A stretch of 64,000 nt of DNA from an uncultured Tateyamaria sp. (GTDB lineage Bacteria > Pseudomonadota > Alphaproteobacteria > Rhodobacterales > Rhodobacteraceae): assembly GCF_947488715.1 (NCBI RefSeq), contig NZ_CANLAG010000001.1, positions 372,001-436,000 on the forward strand, given 5' to 3'. Below the pieces are notes generated by a model. The model was not told the DNA's origin, did not search any database, and was given only the letters and a program-made list of their open reading frames with translations. The translations under genes were made by a program, and so were the position numbers. Shown here piece by piece: positions 26,386-34,949 of the stretch (positions are counted from its first letter, which is position 1; the number at the start of each line of letters is the position of its first letter).

Positions 26386-27317
26386 GGAAATGGCGCCCAC
26401 CGCTTGCGCTGGTGGTGGGCGGCGCGCTGGTCGGGGTGTTTGCCCTGCCGATCTTGGGGCTGGTGTCGCTCCGGCTTTGGGGGGACGTGCTGGGCTGGGG
26501 CGAGGCGGCAACACTGGTTGTGGTGCTGGCGCTCGTGGCCACAACGGTGCTTGGCCTGCTGCTGTGGCGTCTGGTGCTGCGCCCTGTCTATGCGCTGACC
26601 GACTATGCCCGCGCGATGAAGGCGGGCGAGGCCCCGCAAGCCCCGACCCAGTTCGGCACGCCGGAATTCAGCGCATTGGGTGCCAGCGTGATGGCCATGG
26701 GCAACAGCCTGCACAGCCGCGCCGAAGGGATGAAGGCCTATTCGGATCACGTCGCCCACGAGCTGACGTCGCCGTTGACGGCGATCCGGGGGGCGGCGGA
26801 ATTGCTGGAAACTGCCCCGCCACCGGACGACGCGGCGACCCTCAGCACGACGATCCGCGCAGCGTCCGATCGGATGCAGACCCTGCTGGACGATCTGGGC
26901 CACCACGCCCGTGCCGGAACCAGCGCCGGGCCGGGCACCAGCCGCCTGAGTGCCGTGGCCGCCGACCTGCCGGAGATGCCGCTCGACATCGGTGTAACGG
27001 CGGACGGCGCTGTGCCGCTCGACGCGCAGGACCTGCACACAATCCTGACGCAACTGGCCCGCAACGCCGCCGAACACGGGGCCACGCGCCTTGACCTCAG
27101 TGTCCTTGAGGCGGGGATACAGGTGACCGATGACGGGCCGGGCATCAGCACGGGCAACCGCGCCCGCATCTTTGATCCGTTCTTTACCACGCGGCGCGAA
27201 CAGGGCGGCACCGGGATGGGTCTCAGCATCGTTCGCAGCCTGTTGGCCGCACGGGGTGGCCGCATTTCGCTGGCGGATTCGATCCAAGGTGCTGCTTTTC
27301 TCATCACGTTTGATTGA
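26370..27317 (+). CDS. Membrane sensor histidine kinase
   Basis: A 315-residue kinase with two N-terminal membrane helices (about 10-35 and 47-70) joined by a very short loop, a HAMP-like linker (LRPVYALTDYARAMKAG), the H-box HVAHELTSPLTAIRG with the phospho-acceptor His at about 130, and an ATP-binding domain with N box (QLARNAAEHGA), G1 (VTDDGPGI), F box (FDPFFTTR) and G2 (GTGMGLSIV). The almost absent periplasmic domain suggests it senses within the membrane, perhaps through the co-encoded DUF4173 protein. Confidence 0.93.
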   Translation: MRGIVRKWRPPLALVVGGALVGVFALPILGLVSLRLWGDVLGWGEAATLVVVLALVATTVLGLLLWRLVLRPVYALTDYARAMKAGEAPQAPTQFGTPEFSALGASVMAMGNSLHSRAEGMKAYSDHVAHELTSPLTAIRGAAELLETAPPPDDAATLSTTIRAASDRMQTLLDDLGHHARAGTSAGPGTSRLSAVAADLPEMPLDIGVTADGAVPLDAQDLHTILTQLARNAAEHGATRLDLSVLEAGIQVTDDGPGISTGNRARIFDPFFTTRREQGGTGMGLSIVRSLLAARGGRISLADSIQGAAFLITFD

Positions 27318-27343
27318 AAACGGCGCTTTATCGGCGAGAAAAC

Positions 27344-27388
27344 TGAGAATCATTCTCAATCCAATTGATTTTCTGCGAATGACTCTCA
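27344..27388 (+). promoter_or_regulatory. Two Fur-family-like boxes in the sit operon promoter
   Basis: TGAGAATCATTCTCA at 27344-27358 is a perfect 7-1-7 palindrome close to the Fur consensus. A weaker copy TGCGAATGACTCTCA lies at 27374-27388. The second copy falls between a possible -35 (TTGATT at 27365) and a possible -10 (CATATT at 27387), so metal-loaded repressor would block the promoter. Fur, Mur/Mn or Zur specificity cannot be told from the sequence. Confidence 0.7.
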
Positions 27389-27399
27389 TATTCAATCTC

Positions 27400-28371
27400 A
27401 TGAAACACAAACACACCCCCGTTCTGTCCCGTCGCGCCCTGTTGGCAGGGATGGCGGCTTTTGCGGCGACGCCCGCGCTGGCGGCGCAGCCTCTGAACAT
27501 CGTGACCACGACAGGCATGATCGCGGATATGGTCCGCGCCGTGGGCGGGGACGTGGTGAACGTGACCGCGTTGATGGGACCGGGTGTTGACCCGCACGCC
27601 TATCGACAAACCCGCAGCGACATCGTCGCCATGACCCGCGCCGACGCGGTGCTGTGGCACGGCCTCTACCTCGAGGCGCAAATGGAGGCGTTTCTGGCCG
27701 ATCTCGGGCGCAAACGCCCGGTCCATGCCATTGCCGATACGCTGGACCCCGCGCGCCTGCTGTCACACGAGGACTATGCCGGGCGTTATGATCCGCATGT
27801 GTGGATGGACCCCGACCTTTGGGTGCAATGTCTGCCTGCGGTTGTTGCGACCCTGTCCGACCTGCGCCCTGCGGCGCGTGACCAGTTCAAGGCGAATGCG
27901 GCCGCCTTCACGGCCGAGGCGGCGGCGCTGTCGGACTATGCGCGCACCTCGCTTTTGTCCGTGGCGCCCGAGCGCCGTGTGTTGCTGACGGCGCATGACG
28001 CCTTTGGCTACTTTGGTTCGGCCTACGGGTTTGATGTGCTGGGCATTCAGGGCATCTCGACCGAAAGCGAGGCGGGCCTGAACCGCATCAGCACGTTGGT
28101 GGACACGCTTGTGGACCGTGACCTGCCTGCCGTGTTTGTCGAAACCTCCGTGTCGGATCGCAACATCCGCGCCCTTGTCGAAGGGGCCGGTGCGCGCGGC
28201 CATGAGGTTCAGATCGGCGGCGCACTCTTTTCCGACGCGATGGGGCCGGACGGCACCTATGAAGGCACGTGGTTCGGCATGATCGACCACAACGTGACCA
28301 CCATCGCGCGCGCGCTGGGTGGCGACGTGCCAGCCACCGGACGCCTTGGCAAACTGAGGGGCAGCGCATGA
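27400..28371 (+). CDS. sitA: Metal ABC transporter substrate-binding protein (ZnuA/SitA/MntC type)
   Basis: A 323-residue cluster A-I periplasmic binding protein. The N-terminus carries SRRALLAGMAAFAATPALA, a signal peptide with a twin-arginine-like pair. Metal ligands are recognisable in MGPGVDPHAYRQT (His), the second His in HVWMDP, a Glu in ISTESEAGL and an Asp in MIDHNVTT. The His-rich loop typical of zinc-only ZnuA is absent, which favours manganese/iron (SitA-like), consistent with the Fur-family boxes upstream. No Shine-Dalgarno precedes the ATG at 27400, and a predicted transcription start would fall at or very near it. Confidence 0.9.
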   Translation: MKHKHTPVLSRRALLAGMAAFAATPALAAQPLNIVTTTGMIADMVRAVGGDVVNVTALMGPGVDPHAYRQTRSDIVAMTRADAVLWHGLYLEAQMEAFLADLGRKRPVHAIADTLDPARLLSHEDYAGRYDPHVWMDPDLWVQCLPAVVATLSDLRPAARDQFKANAAAFTAEAAALSDYARTSLLSVAPERRVLLTAHDAFGYFGSAYGFDVLGIQGISTESEAGLNRISTLVDTLVDRDLPAVFVETSVSDRNIRALVEGAGARGHEVQIGGALFSDAMGPDGTYEGTWFGMIDHNVTTIARALGGDVPATGRLGKLRGSA

Positions 28372-29168
28372 CCCTCGCACTTGTCACCGCGGGCGCACAG
28401 CCCGATGAGGCCGCGCGCCGCGCCAGCCCGCTGGCCGTACGTGGCCTGACCGTGTCCTATGGTCAGACGCCTGCGATCTTTTCGGTGGATGTGACTGTGC
28501 GCACGGGTGCCATGACGGCGATTGTCGGGCCAAACGGCGCGGGCAAATCCACGCTTCTCAAGGCCGCGCTCAATGTTGTGAAACCGCTGGCGGGGACGGT
28601 GACCGTTTTGGGGCAGCCGCTGGCACAGATGCGCGATCGCATTGCCTATGTGCCGCAACGCGCCAGTGTCGACTGGGATTTCCCGACCCGCGTGATCGAC
28701 GTGGTGATGATGGGCATGTACCGCAAACTGGGCCTGTTGGGCCGGGTGCGCGCCACGCACCGTTCGCAGGCCATGGCCTGCCTCGACCGGGTGGGCATGG
28801 CCGACTTTGCCACCCGCCAGATCGGCCAGCTTTCGGGGGGGCAGCAACAGCGCGTGTTCCTCGCCCGTGCCCTCGCCCAAGAGGCGGACATCTACCTGCT
28901 GGACGAACCCTTTGCCGGGGTCGATGCCGCCACGGAAAAGGCGATCATCGCCGTGCTCAAGTCCCTGCGTGACACAGGCCGTACCGTTGTTGCCGTGCAT
29001 CACGACCTGGCCACCGTGCCGGACTATTTCGACGAGGTTGTCCTGCTGAACACCCAGGTCATTGCCGCAGGCCCCGTGGCCGAGGTCTTTACCGAAGACA
29101 ACCTGCACACGGCCTATGGCGGCCGCCTGACCACCGCCCGCGCCGACCCCGAAAGCGTGGCGGGCTGA
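28368..29168 (+). CDS. sitB: Metal ABC transporter ATP-binding protein
   Basis: A 266-residue ABC ATPase with Walker A GPNGAGKSTLL (about 55-65), Q-loop YVPQRASVDWDFP, signature LSGGQQQRVFLARAL, Walker B IYLLDEPFAGVD and switch His in VAVHHDL. WDFP after the Q-loop is typical of the Mn/Zn/Fe subfamily. It overlaps sitA by 4 bases and is followed by sitC after 3 bases. Confidence 0.95.
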   Translation: MTLALVTAGAQPDEAARRASPLAVRGLTVSYGQTPAIFSVDVTVRTGAMTAIVGPNGAGKSTLLKAALNVVKPLAGTVTVLGQPLAQMRDRIAYVPQRASVDWDFPTRVIDVVMMGMYRKLGLLGRVRATHRSQAMACLDRVGMADFATRQIGQLSGGQQQRVFLARALAQEADIYLLDEPFAGVDAATEKAIIAVLKSLRDTGRTVVAVHHDLATVPDYFDEVVLLNTQVIAAGPVAEVFTEDNLHTAYGGRLTTARADPESVAG

Positions 29169-29171
29169 CCC

Positions 29172-30374
29172 ATGCTGGCCGACGCGCTGCTGTTGCAGCT
29201 GGGGTACAACGCGACACTTGTCACCATCGGCGCCACCCTCTTGGGCATGGCCGCGGGCGTGGCGGGTACGTTCCTCTTTTTGCGCAAACGCGCGCTGGTC
29301 AGCGACGCCATCAGCCACGCGACCCTGCCGGGGGTCGGCCTTGCCTTTATGGTGATGGTCGCGCTGGGCGGTGACGGGCGTGCACTGCCCGGCCTCTTGC
29401 TGGGCGCGGGCGTGTCCGCCGCCCTTGGCCTGCTCTGCGTGCAATGGCTGACCGCCCGCACCCGTCTGGGCGAGGACGCAGCCATCGGCGCCGTCCTGTC
29501 GGTGTTCTTTGGGTTCGGGGTGGTGATCCTGACTGTGATCCAAACCATGACCGCCGGGCGACAGGCCGGGCTCGAAGGGTTCCTGCTGGGATCCACCGCA
29601 GGCATGTTGCGCAGTGACGCAGTCCTGCTGGCCGTCGCCGCCGCCCTTGTGCTGGCCCTTGTCATGCTCCTGCGCCGCCCGCTTGAGCTGGCCTCCTTCG
29701 ACTCCGGTTACGCGCAGGCCGCGGGCTGGTCGCTGGCCCGCATCGACCTGGCGATGATGGGCATTGTGCTGGTTGTGACCGTCGTGGGGCTCAAGGTGGT
29801 CGGCCTGATCCTGATTGTTGCCCTGCTGATTGTGCCGGCGGTGACGGCGCGGTTCTGGACCGACCGCACTGACCACGTGGTGCTGATCGCAGGTGCCGTG
29901 GGCGGGCTGTCGGGCTATGCGGGCGCGGCCCTGTCCGCCGTGGCCCCCGCACTGCCCACAGGGCCGATCATCGTGCTTGTGGGCTTTGCCCTGTTCCTTG
30001 TGTCGCTTCTGGTGTCGCCGGGCCGGGGGCTGCTGGCCTCGGTGGTCATGCACCACCGCTATCAGCGCCGCGTCCACATGCGTCAGGGCCTGCTGGCTCT
30101 CGCACAGGGCCAACCGATATTCGAGGCGCTCACCCGTCGCTTGCTGCACCGTGCGGGCCTGATCCTGCCCGATGGTGTGGCCACGGCCACGGGACAGGCC
30201 GCCGCTGCCAAGGCGCTGCTGGACGAAACCCGCTGGTCCATCGTCCGCATGGATCAAAGCTTTGCCGCGGCCGCTACGCGCTATGACGGCCTCACCCCAA
30301 TCGAAGACGTGCTGACCCCGGACCAACTCCGCGAAGTGGACGCCCGCATCGACGCCCCTCAGGTGGTGGCGTGA
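29172..30374 (+). CDS. sitC: Metal ABC transporter permease with C-terminal extension
   Basis: A 400-residue protein. Residues about 1-285 are an ABC-3 permease with eight or so membrane helices (FLFLRKRALVSDAISHATLP, and GLKVVGLILIVALLIVPAVT near the end). A soluble tail of about 115 residues follows (HHRYQRRVHMRQGLLALAQG onward) with helix-turn-helix-like spacing. Such tails occur in some MntC-like permeases and resemble metal-dependent repressor winged helices. Its stop overlaps sitD by 4 bases. Confidence 0.93.
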   Translation: MLADALLLQLGYNATLVTIGATLLGMAAGVAGTFLFLRKRALVSDAISHATLPGVGLAFMVMVALGGDGRALPGLLLGAGVSAALGLLCVQWLTARTRLGEDAAIGAVLSVFFGFGVVILTVIQTMTAGRQAGLEGFLLGSTAGMLRSDAVLLAVAAALVLALVMLLRRPLELASFDSGYAQAAGWSLARIDLAMMGIVLVVTVVGLKVVGLILIVALLIVPAVTARFWTDRTDHVVLIAGAVGGLSGYAGAALSAVAPALPTGPIIVLVGFALFLVSLLVSPGRGLLASVVMHHRYQRRVHMRQGLLALAQGQPIFEALTRRLLHRAGLILPDGVATATGQAAAAKALLDETRWSIVRMDQSFAAAATRYDGLTPIEDVLTPDQLREVDARIDAPQVVA

Positions 30375-31285
30375 TGGGGGCTGAATTTGTCGCCTTGTCG
30401 CTGCCACCGATCCTGATCGGGATCTGCGTGGCCGTGGCCTGTGCCCTGCCGGGGAACTTCCTGTTGCTGCGGCGACAGGCGTTGATTGGCGACGCAATCA
30501 GCCACGTGGTCCTGCCCGGCATCGTCGTGGCATTCCTGCTGACAGGCGTGGTCGCAACTGGCCCGATGTTGATCGGCGCTGCAGGGGCCGCCGTGGTGGC
30601 CGTCGTGGCGATCGAGGTGATCCGCCGTCTGGGCCGGATCGAGGCGGGCGCGGCCATGGGCGTTGTATTCACTGCCATGTTTGCGGGTGGTGTGCTGCTG
30701 CTCGAACGCTCCGATACGTCGAACGTGCATCTGGATGTGGAACACGCGCTCTTCGGCAATCTGGAAAGCCTGATATGGCTGGATGCGACGGGTTGGGGGT
30801 CGTTGGTTGATCCTGCCTCCTTGGCGGGGCTGCCCGTTGAACTGCCCCGCATGGCACTTGCACTGGGCTTGGTGGCCCTGTTTCTTTGGCTATTCTGGCG
30901 ACCGCTCGCCATGTCGACCTTTGACGAAGGGTTCGCGCGCGGCATGGGTCTGCGCACCGGGCCTTTGGGGCTGGCGCTGGTGGTGGTGTCGGCCATCGCG
31001 GCTGTGGCGGCCTTTGATGCTGTTGGGTCGATCATCGTGATCGCGATGTTCATCTGCCCGGCAGCGGCAGCACGTATGATGACCAACCGCCTCGACCACC
31101 AAGTCGCGTGGTCGGCGGTCTTTGCGGCACTGTCGGCGATTGTCGGATATGTGCTGGCGGGTTACGGCCCGCTCTGGATCGGCGCGTCCGCATCGGTCAG
31201 CGCGGCGGGTATGATCGCCACCGTGTCGGGGCTGATCCTCGCCCTTGCCGCCATCGCCGGACCGCACCGCAAAGCGGTGCAGTGA
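30371..31285 (+). CDS. sitD: Metal ABC transporter permease
   Basis: A 304-residue ABC-3 family permease without the extra tail of sitC. The hallmark NFLLLRRQALIGDAISHVVL and VVAFLLTG follow the first helices, and AFDAVGSIIVIAMFICPAAA marks the last core helices. It completes the four-gene uptake operon and ends 5 bases from the convergent map gene. Two different permease subunits suggest a heterodimeric channel. Confidence 0.94.
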   Translation: MMGAEFVALSLPPILIGICVAVACALPGNFLLLRRQALIGDAISHVVLPGIVVAFLLTGVVATGPMLIGAAGAAVVAVVAIEVIRRLGRIEAGAAMGVVFTAMFAGGVLLLERSDTSNVHLDVEHALFGNLESLIWLDATGWGSLVDPASLAGLPVELPRMALALGLVALFLWLFWRPLAMSTFDEGFARGMGLRTGPLGLALVVVSAIAAVAAFDAVGSIIVIAMFICPAAAARMMTNRLDHQVAWSAVFAALSAIVGYVLAGYGPLWIGASASVSAAGMIATVSGLILALAAIAGPHRKAVQ

Positions 31286-31290
31286 CACGC

Positions 31291-32112
31291 CTAGTATGTT
31301 GGGTGGAATTTGCCCGCCGGAGACAGGGTAAAGATCTCGGCCCCGTCCTCAGTCACACCAACCGAATGTTCAAACTGCGCCGACAGCGATTTGTCGCGGG
31401 TCACAGCCGTCCAGTCGTCGGCCAGCGTCTTGGTCTCGGGACGGCCCAGGTTCACCATCGGCTCGATGGTAAAGAACATGCCCGGCTCCAGCACCGCGCC
31501 GGTGCCCGGACGGCCATAGTGCAGCACGTTGGGCGGTGCGTGAAACACCCGACCCAGCCCGTGGCCGCAGAAATCACGGACCACCGACATGCGATGGCTC
31601 TCGACATAGCCCTGAATGGCGTGTCCGATGTCACCAAAGGTGTTGCCCGGCTTGACGGCCTCAATCCCCAGCATCAGCGCGTTATGGGTGATCTCGATCA
31701 GCCGCTCGGCCTTGCGTGGCAGCTTGCCCGCCACGTACATCCGGCTTGTGTCGCCGAACCAGCCGTCCACAATCACCGTCACGTCGATGTTCAGGATGTC
31801 GCCGTCTTTCAGGACCTTGTCGCCGGGAATGCCGTGGCACACCACGTGGTTCACACTGATGCAGCTGGCGTGCTTGTAGCCCTTGTAGCCGATGGTGGCG
31901 GACGTGGCCCCGGCCTCTTCGACCATTTCGGTGATGCGGCGGTCGATGGCGCCAGTGGTCTGGCCGGGAAACACCAGCGGTGCCATCGCGTCGAGGATCT
32001 CGGCGGCGAGGCGACCGGCGGCATGCATACCGGCAAAGTCGGCGTCGTCGTAAATGCGAATGCCATCCTTGGTCAGGCGGCCGCGGGTTTCGTGGTTCAA
32101 GGTCTGCTCCAT
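31291..32112 (-). CDS. map: Type I methionine aminopeptidase
   Basis: A 273-residue metalloprotease that removes N-terminal methionine. The five metal ligands are in the expected segments: the Asp pair in DILNIDVTVIVDGWFGDTS, the His in CGHGLGRVFH, and Glu residues in MFFTIEPMVN and AQFEHSVGVT. ISVNHVVCHGIPG is the substrate loop. The ATG at 32112 is chosen (MEQTLNHETRGR) over one 10 codons upstream. It is followed upstream by sfsA on the same strand. Confidence 0.97.
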   Translation of the reverse strand: MEQTLNHETRGRLTKDGIRIYDDADFAGMHAAGRLAAEILDAMAPLVFPGQTTGAIDRRITEMVEEAGATSATIGYKGYKHASCISVNHVVCHGIPGDKVLKDGDILNIDVTVIVDGWFGDTSRMYVAGKLPRKAERLIEITHNALMLGIEAVKPGNTFGDIGHAIQGYVESHRMSVVRDFCGHGLGRVFHAPPNVLHYGRPGTGAVLEPGMFFTIEPMVNLGRPETKTLADDWTAVTRDKSLSAQFEHSVGVTEDGAEIFTLSPAGKFHPTY

Positions 32113-32166
32113 CAGCAAAATGCGTCCGACACTATACTGCACTGCGGCGAAAAGGACCAGTCAAGC

Positions 32167-32883
32167 CTATGTGTCGACCGGAATGGGCGCGGCCACAGTC
32201 ACGCCATCAGGCGAAATATGGGTGCCAAGGCACAGGGTTTCCACCCCCGCGCCAGACGCGTGCGCATAGGCCGCAGCGTAGGCCGCAGCGTAGGCCGGGT
32301 CGATATCGGCCGCGAGGGCAAAGCGGTCGCAATCCGTGCGCTGCACCAGATAGAGTATCACGGCCCGGTGCCCGGCTTGCGCCATGCGCGCCAGTTCCCC
32401 CAGATGCTTGGCCCCGCGCGCGGTCACACTGTCGGGAAATTCGGCCAGTCCGGGCGTGCGCGACAGGGTCACGGATTTGACCTCCACATAGGCATCGGGC
32501 AACCCGTCCCCCTGCAACAGGAAATCGATCCGGCTGTTTTCGCCGTACTTCTGCTCGGGCCGCACGGTTCTGTAGCAGTCAAATCCCGGCACCACGCCCG
32601 CCTCGAACGCTGCGCGCAGGGCGCGGTTGGGCACGGATGTGTCGACACCGGTGAAGTGGCCCCCGCCATGCTCCACCAGCCGCCAGCCGAATTTCAGTTT
32701 CTTCTTGGGGTCGTCGTTCGGCTCCAGCCAGATGCGCATCCCCGGCTCGGCCAGCCCCATCATCGAACCGGGGTTCGCACAATGCGCCACCACCTCGCGC
32801 CCATCCTCCAGCGTGCAGTCGGCCAGAAACCGTTTATAGCGGCGGATCAGCGTGGCGGGGACAAGTTCGGTTTGAAAGCGCAT
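32167..32883 (-). CDS. sfsA: SfsA family sugar fermentation stimulation protein
   Basis: A 238-residue member of the SfsA family: MRFQTELVPATLIRRYKRFL, AHCANPGSMMGL, GVDTSVPNRALRAA and the nuclease-like core RIDFLLQG with AYVEVKSVTL. SfsA has a nuclease-like fold; its cellular role is poorly known. Near the C-terminus the protein carries a run AAYAAAYAAAYAHA encoded by a 12-bp tandem repeat (about 32266-32300). It is divergent from the CinA/MoaB-like gene, 48 bases apart. Confidence 0.94.
   Translation of the reverse strand: MRFQTELVPATLIRRYKRFLADCTLEDGREVVAHCANPGSMMGLAEPGMRIWLEPNDDPKKKLKFGWRLVEHGGGHFTGVDTSVPNRALRAAFEAGVVPGFDCYRTVRPEQKYGENSRIDFLLQGDGLPDAYVEVKSVTLSRTPGLAEFPDSVTARGAKHLGELARMAQAGHRAVILYLVQRTDCDRFALAADIDPAYAAAYAAAYAHASGAGVETLCLGTHISPDGVTVAAPIPVDT
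32266..32300. repeat. In-frame 12-bp tandem repeat inside sfsA
   Basis: About three copies of a gcgtaggccgca unit, encoding (A-A-Y-A) repeats. The unit length keeps the frame, so copy-number change would lengthen or shorten a helix without breaking the protein. Confidence 0.65.
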
Positions 32884-32931
32884 GGGCGCAGCCCTATACC
32901 GTGGCAGGCCCTGCACACAAGGAGGCCCGCA

Positions 32932-33654
32932 ATGCCCAACCCCACCGCCGCCATGCTCGTCATCGGAGACGAGATCCTGTCCGGCCGCACCCGCGACGCC
33001 AATATGCACTATCTTGCAGGCCAACTGACCGAAGCCGGGATCGACCTGCGCGAAGTCCGCGTGGTCAGCGATGACCAACCCGCCATCGTGGCCGCGGTGC
33101 AGGCGCTGTCGGCGGCCTATGACACGGTGTTCACCTCTGGCGGCATCGGACCCACCCATGACGACATCACGGCCGACTGCATTGCCGCGGCCTTTGACGC
33201 GCATATCGACGTGCGCGCCGACGCCCGCGCCCTGCTCGAAGCGCATTACGCCAAATCTGGGCTGGAACTGAACGCGGCGCGCCTGCGCATGGCGCGCATC
33301 CCCGACGGCGCGACCCTGATCGACAACCCCGTGTCCACCGCGCCGGGCTTTACCATGGGCAACGTGCACGTGATGGCCGGCGTCCCGTCGGTGTTTCAGG
33401 CGATGGTGGCCAGCGTCCTGCCAACGCTTACCGGGGGCGACCCGCTGGTGTCGCGCACCGTCCGCATCGACCGGGGCGAGGGCGACATCGCGGGGCCGCT
33501 GGGCGAACTGGCCGGCGCCTACCCGGACCTCAGCATCGGGTCCTACCCGTTCCAGAAAGACGGCAAATACGGCGCCAATGTCGTGATCCGTGGCACGGAT
33601 GCCGCGATGGTCGATACCTGCGCGGATGCCCTGAACGCACACTTTCCCGCATGA
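32932..33654 (+). CDS. Molybdopterin-binding (CinA/MoaB-like) protein
   Basis: A 240-residue protein made of the MoCF-binding domain only: LVIGDEILSGRTRDANMHYL at the start, the FTSGGIGPTHDDITADCIAAA motif at about 65-85 and the GFTMGNVHVMAGVP loop. It corresponds to the N-terminal domain of CinA without the C-terminal nicotinamide-nucleotide deamidase domain. Stand-alone versions are common in alphaproteobacteria; the function is unsettled. A good GGAGG ribosome-binding site precedes the ATG at 32932, and its stop overlaps the next GNAT gene by 4 bases. Confidence 0.88.
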   Translation: MPNPTAAMLVIGDEILSGRTRDANMHYLAGQLTEAGIDLREVRVVSDDQPAIVAAVQALSAAYDTVFTSGGIGPTHDDITADCIAAAFDAHIDVRADARALLEAHYAKSGLELNAARLRMARIPDGATLIDNPVSTAPGFTMGNVHVMAGVPSVFQAMVASVLPTLTGGDPLVSRTVRIDRGEGDIAGPLGELAGAYPDLSIGSYPFQKDGKYGANVVIRGTDAAMVDTCADALNAHFPA

Positions 33655-34367
33655 CGACGCCCGCGGCCTTCTACGCAGCACTTGACGGCACATGGCCTGC
33701 CGCGCGGCGCATCACGCTGGGGGATTGGACCCTGCGCATCGGTGAGGGCGGTGGCAAACGCGTGTCTGCGGCCACCGCCAACGCACCCGGCGCGGATATC
33801 CAGACGGCCGAAACCGCCATGCGCGACCACGGGCAACCGCCGCTCTTTATGGTCAAACCGGGCGAGGACGCGTTGGATCAGGCGCTGGCCGCGCGCGGCT
33901 ATGACATCGTGGACCCAACCAACGGCTATATCGCCCCGGTGGCCACCCTCACCGATATCCCGATCCCCCGTGTGACCGCCTTTGCCATCTGGGAACCGCT
34001 CGCGATCATGGAAGAGATCTGGGCCAAGGGCGGCATCGGCCCCGCGCGGCTGGCCACCATGGCCCGCGCGGAAACAAAGACCGCCATCCTCGCCCGCTGG
34101 AACGAAAAGCCCGCAGGGGTGGGGTTCGTGGCCCTGCAAGACGGCATCGCCATGGTCCACGCGGTCGAGGTGCTGGCCCACCAGCGCAGGCAGGGCGTGG
34201 CCCAATGGATCATGCGCCGTGCTGCATTCTGGGCGCAGGAAAAAGGCGCACATTCCATCGCCCTTCTGACCACGGCGGACAATGTCGCGGCAAATGCGCT
34301 CTACCAAGGCTTGGGTTTTCAACCGATTGGCGGCTATCATTACCGCGCACAGCCGCAACAGACGTGA
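33651..34367 (+). CDS. GNAT family N-acetyltransferase
   Basis: A 238-residue protein with a C-terminal GNAT domain: VEVLAHQRRQGVAQWIMRRA is the acetyl-CoA-binding motif A (Q/R-x-x-G-x-G/A), followed by the motif B helix ALYQGLGFQPIGGYHYR. The N-terminal 110 residues form a degenerate second GNAT-like half. The substrate is unknown. It is coupled to the CinA/MoaB-like gene by a 4-base overlap and precedes the AhpD-like gene by 11 bases. Confidence 0.85.
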   Translation: MTTPAAFYAALDGTWPAARRITLGDWTLRIGEGGGKRVSAATANAPGADIQTAETAMRDHGQPPLFMVKPGEDALDQALAARGYDIVDPTNGYIAPVATLTDIPIPRVTAFAIWEPLAIMEEIWAKGGIGPARLATMARAETKTAILARWNEKPAGVGFVALQDGIAMVHAVEVLAHQRRQGVAQWIMRRAAFWAQEKGAHSIALLTTADNVAANALYQGLGFQPIGGYHYRAQPQQT

Positions 34368-34378
34368 CCGACACCGCC

Positions 34379-34945
34379 ATGACAGACCAGCCCACCGCCC
34401 TCGATCTGCCCATGGTCGACCCGCTGCCTGCGCCAACGCAGAAATATTTCGCCATCTGTCAGGACCGGCTTGGCATGGTGCCGAATGTCCTCAAGGCGCA
34501 CGCCTTCGATATCGACAAGCTGAACGCCTTCACCGGCCTTTACAACGACCTGATGCTCGCCGACAGCGGCCTGACCAAACTGGAACGCGAGATGGTTGCC
34601 GTCGTGGTCAGCGCCACGAACCGCTGCCACTATTGCCTGACGGCGCACGGCGCGGCGGTGCGACAACTGTCCGGTGATCCAGCTTTGGGCGAGGCGCTGG
34701 TGATGAACTGGCGTGTGGCCGACGTGACCCCGCGCCAACGCGCGATGCTGGCCTTTGCCGAACGGGTCACGCTGGCCTCCGCCCAGATCGAGGAACCGGA
34801 CAGGCAGGCGCTGCGCGATGTGGGCCTGAGCGACCGCGACATCTGGGACCTGATCAACGTGGCCGCGTTCTTCAACATGTCCAACCGCGTGGCCAGTGCG
34901 ACCGCCATGGTGCCAAACCCCGAATATCACGGACAGGCGCGCTAG
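34379..34945 (+). CDS. AhpD-like peroxidase-related protein
   Basis: A 188-residue all-helical protein of the carboxymuconolactone decarboxylase/AhpD superfamily. The redox motif NRCHYCLTAHG (Cys83, Cys86, His90) fits the CxxCxxxH proton-relay of AhpD. The preceding LTKLEREMVAVVVSAT is the family helix. It closely resembles the uncharacterised peroxidase-related group. It is the third gene of a run with the CinA/MoaB-like and GNAT genes, and probably handles peroxides or another thiol reaction in the cytoplasm. Confidence 0.88.
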   Translation: MTDQPTALDLPMVDPLPAPTQKYFAICQDRLGMVPNVLKAHAFDIDKLNAFTGLYNDLMLADSGLTKLEREMVAVVVSATNRCHYCLTAHGAAVRQLSGDPALGEALVMNWRVADVTPRQRAMLAFAERVTLASAQIEEPDRQALRDVGLSDRDIWDLINVAAFFNMSNRVASATAMVPNPEYHGQAR

Positions 34946-34949
34946 GGCC

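Noticed and set aside
28257-30497. A 746-codon minus-strand frame across sitB and sitC
   Set aside because: Composition is Gln/His/Gly/Arg-rich and repetitive; the sense-strand ABC genes are clear.
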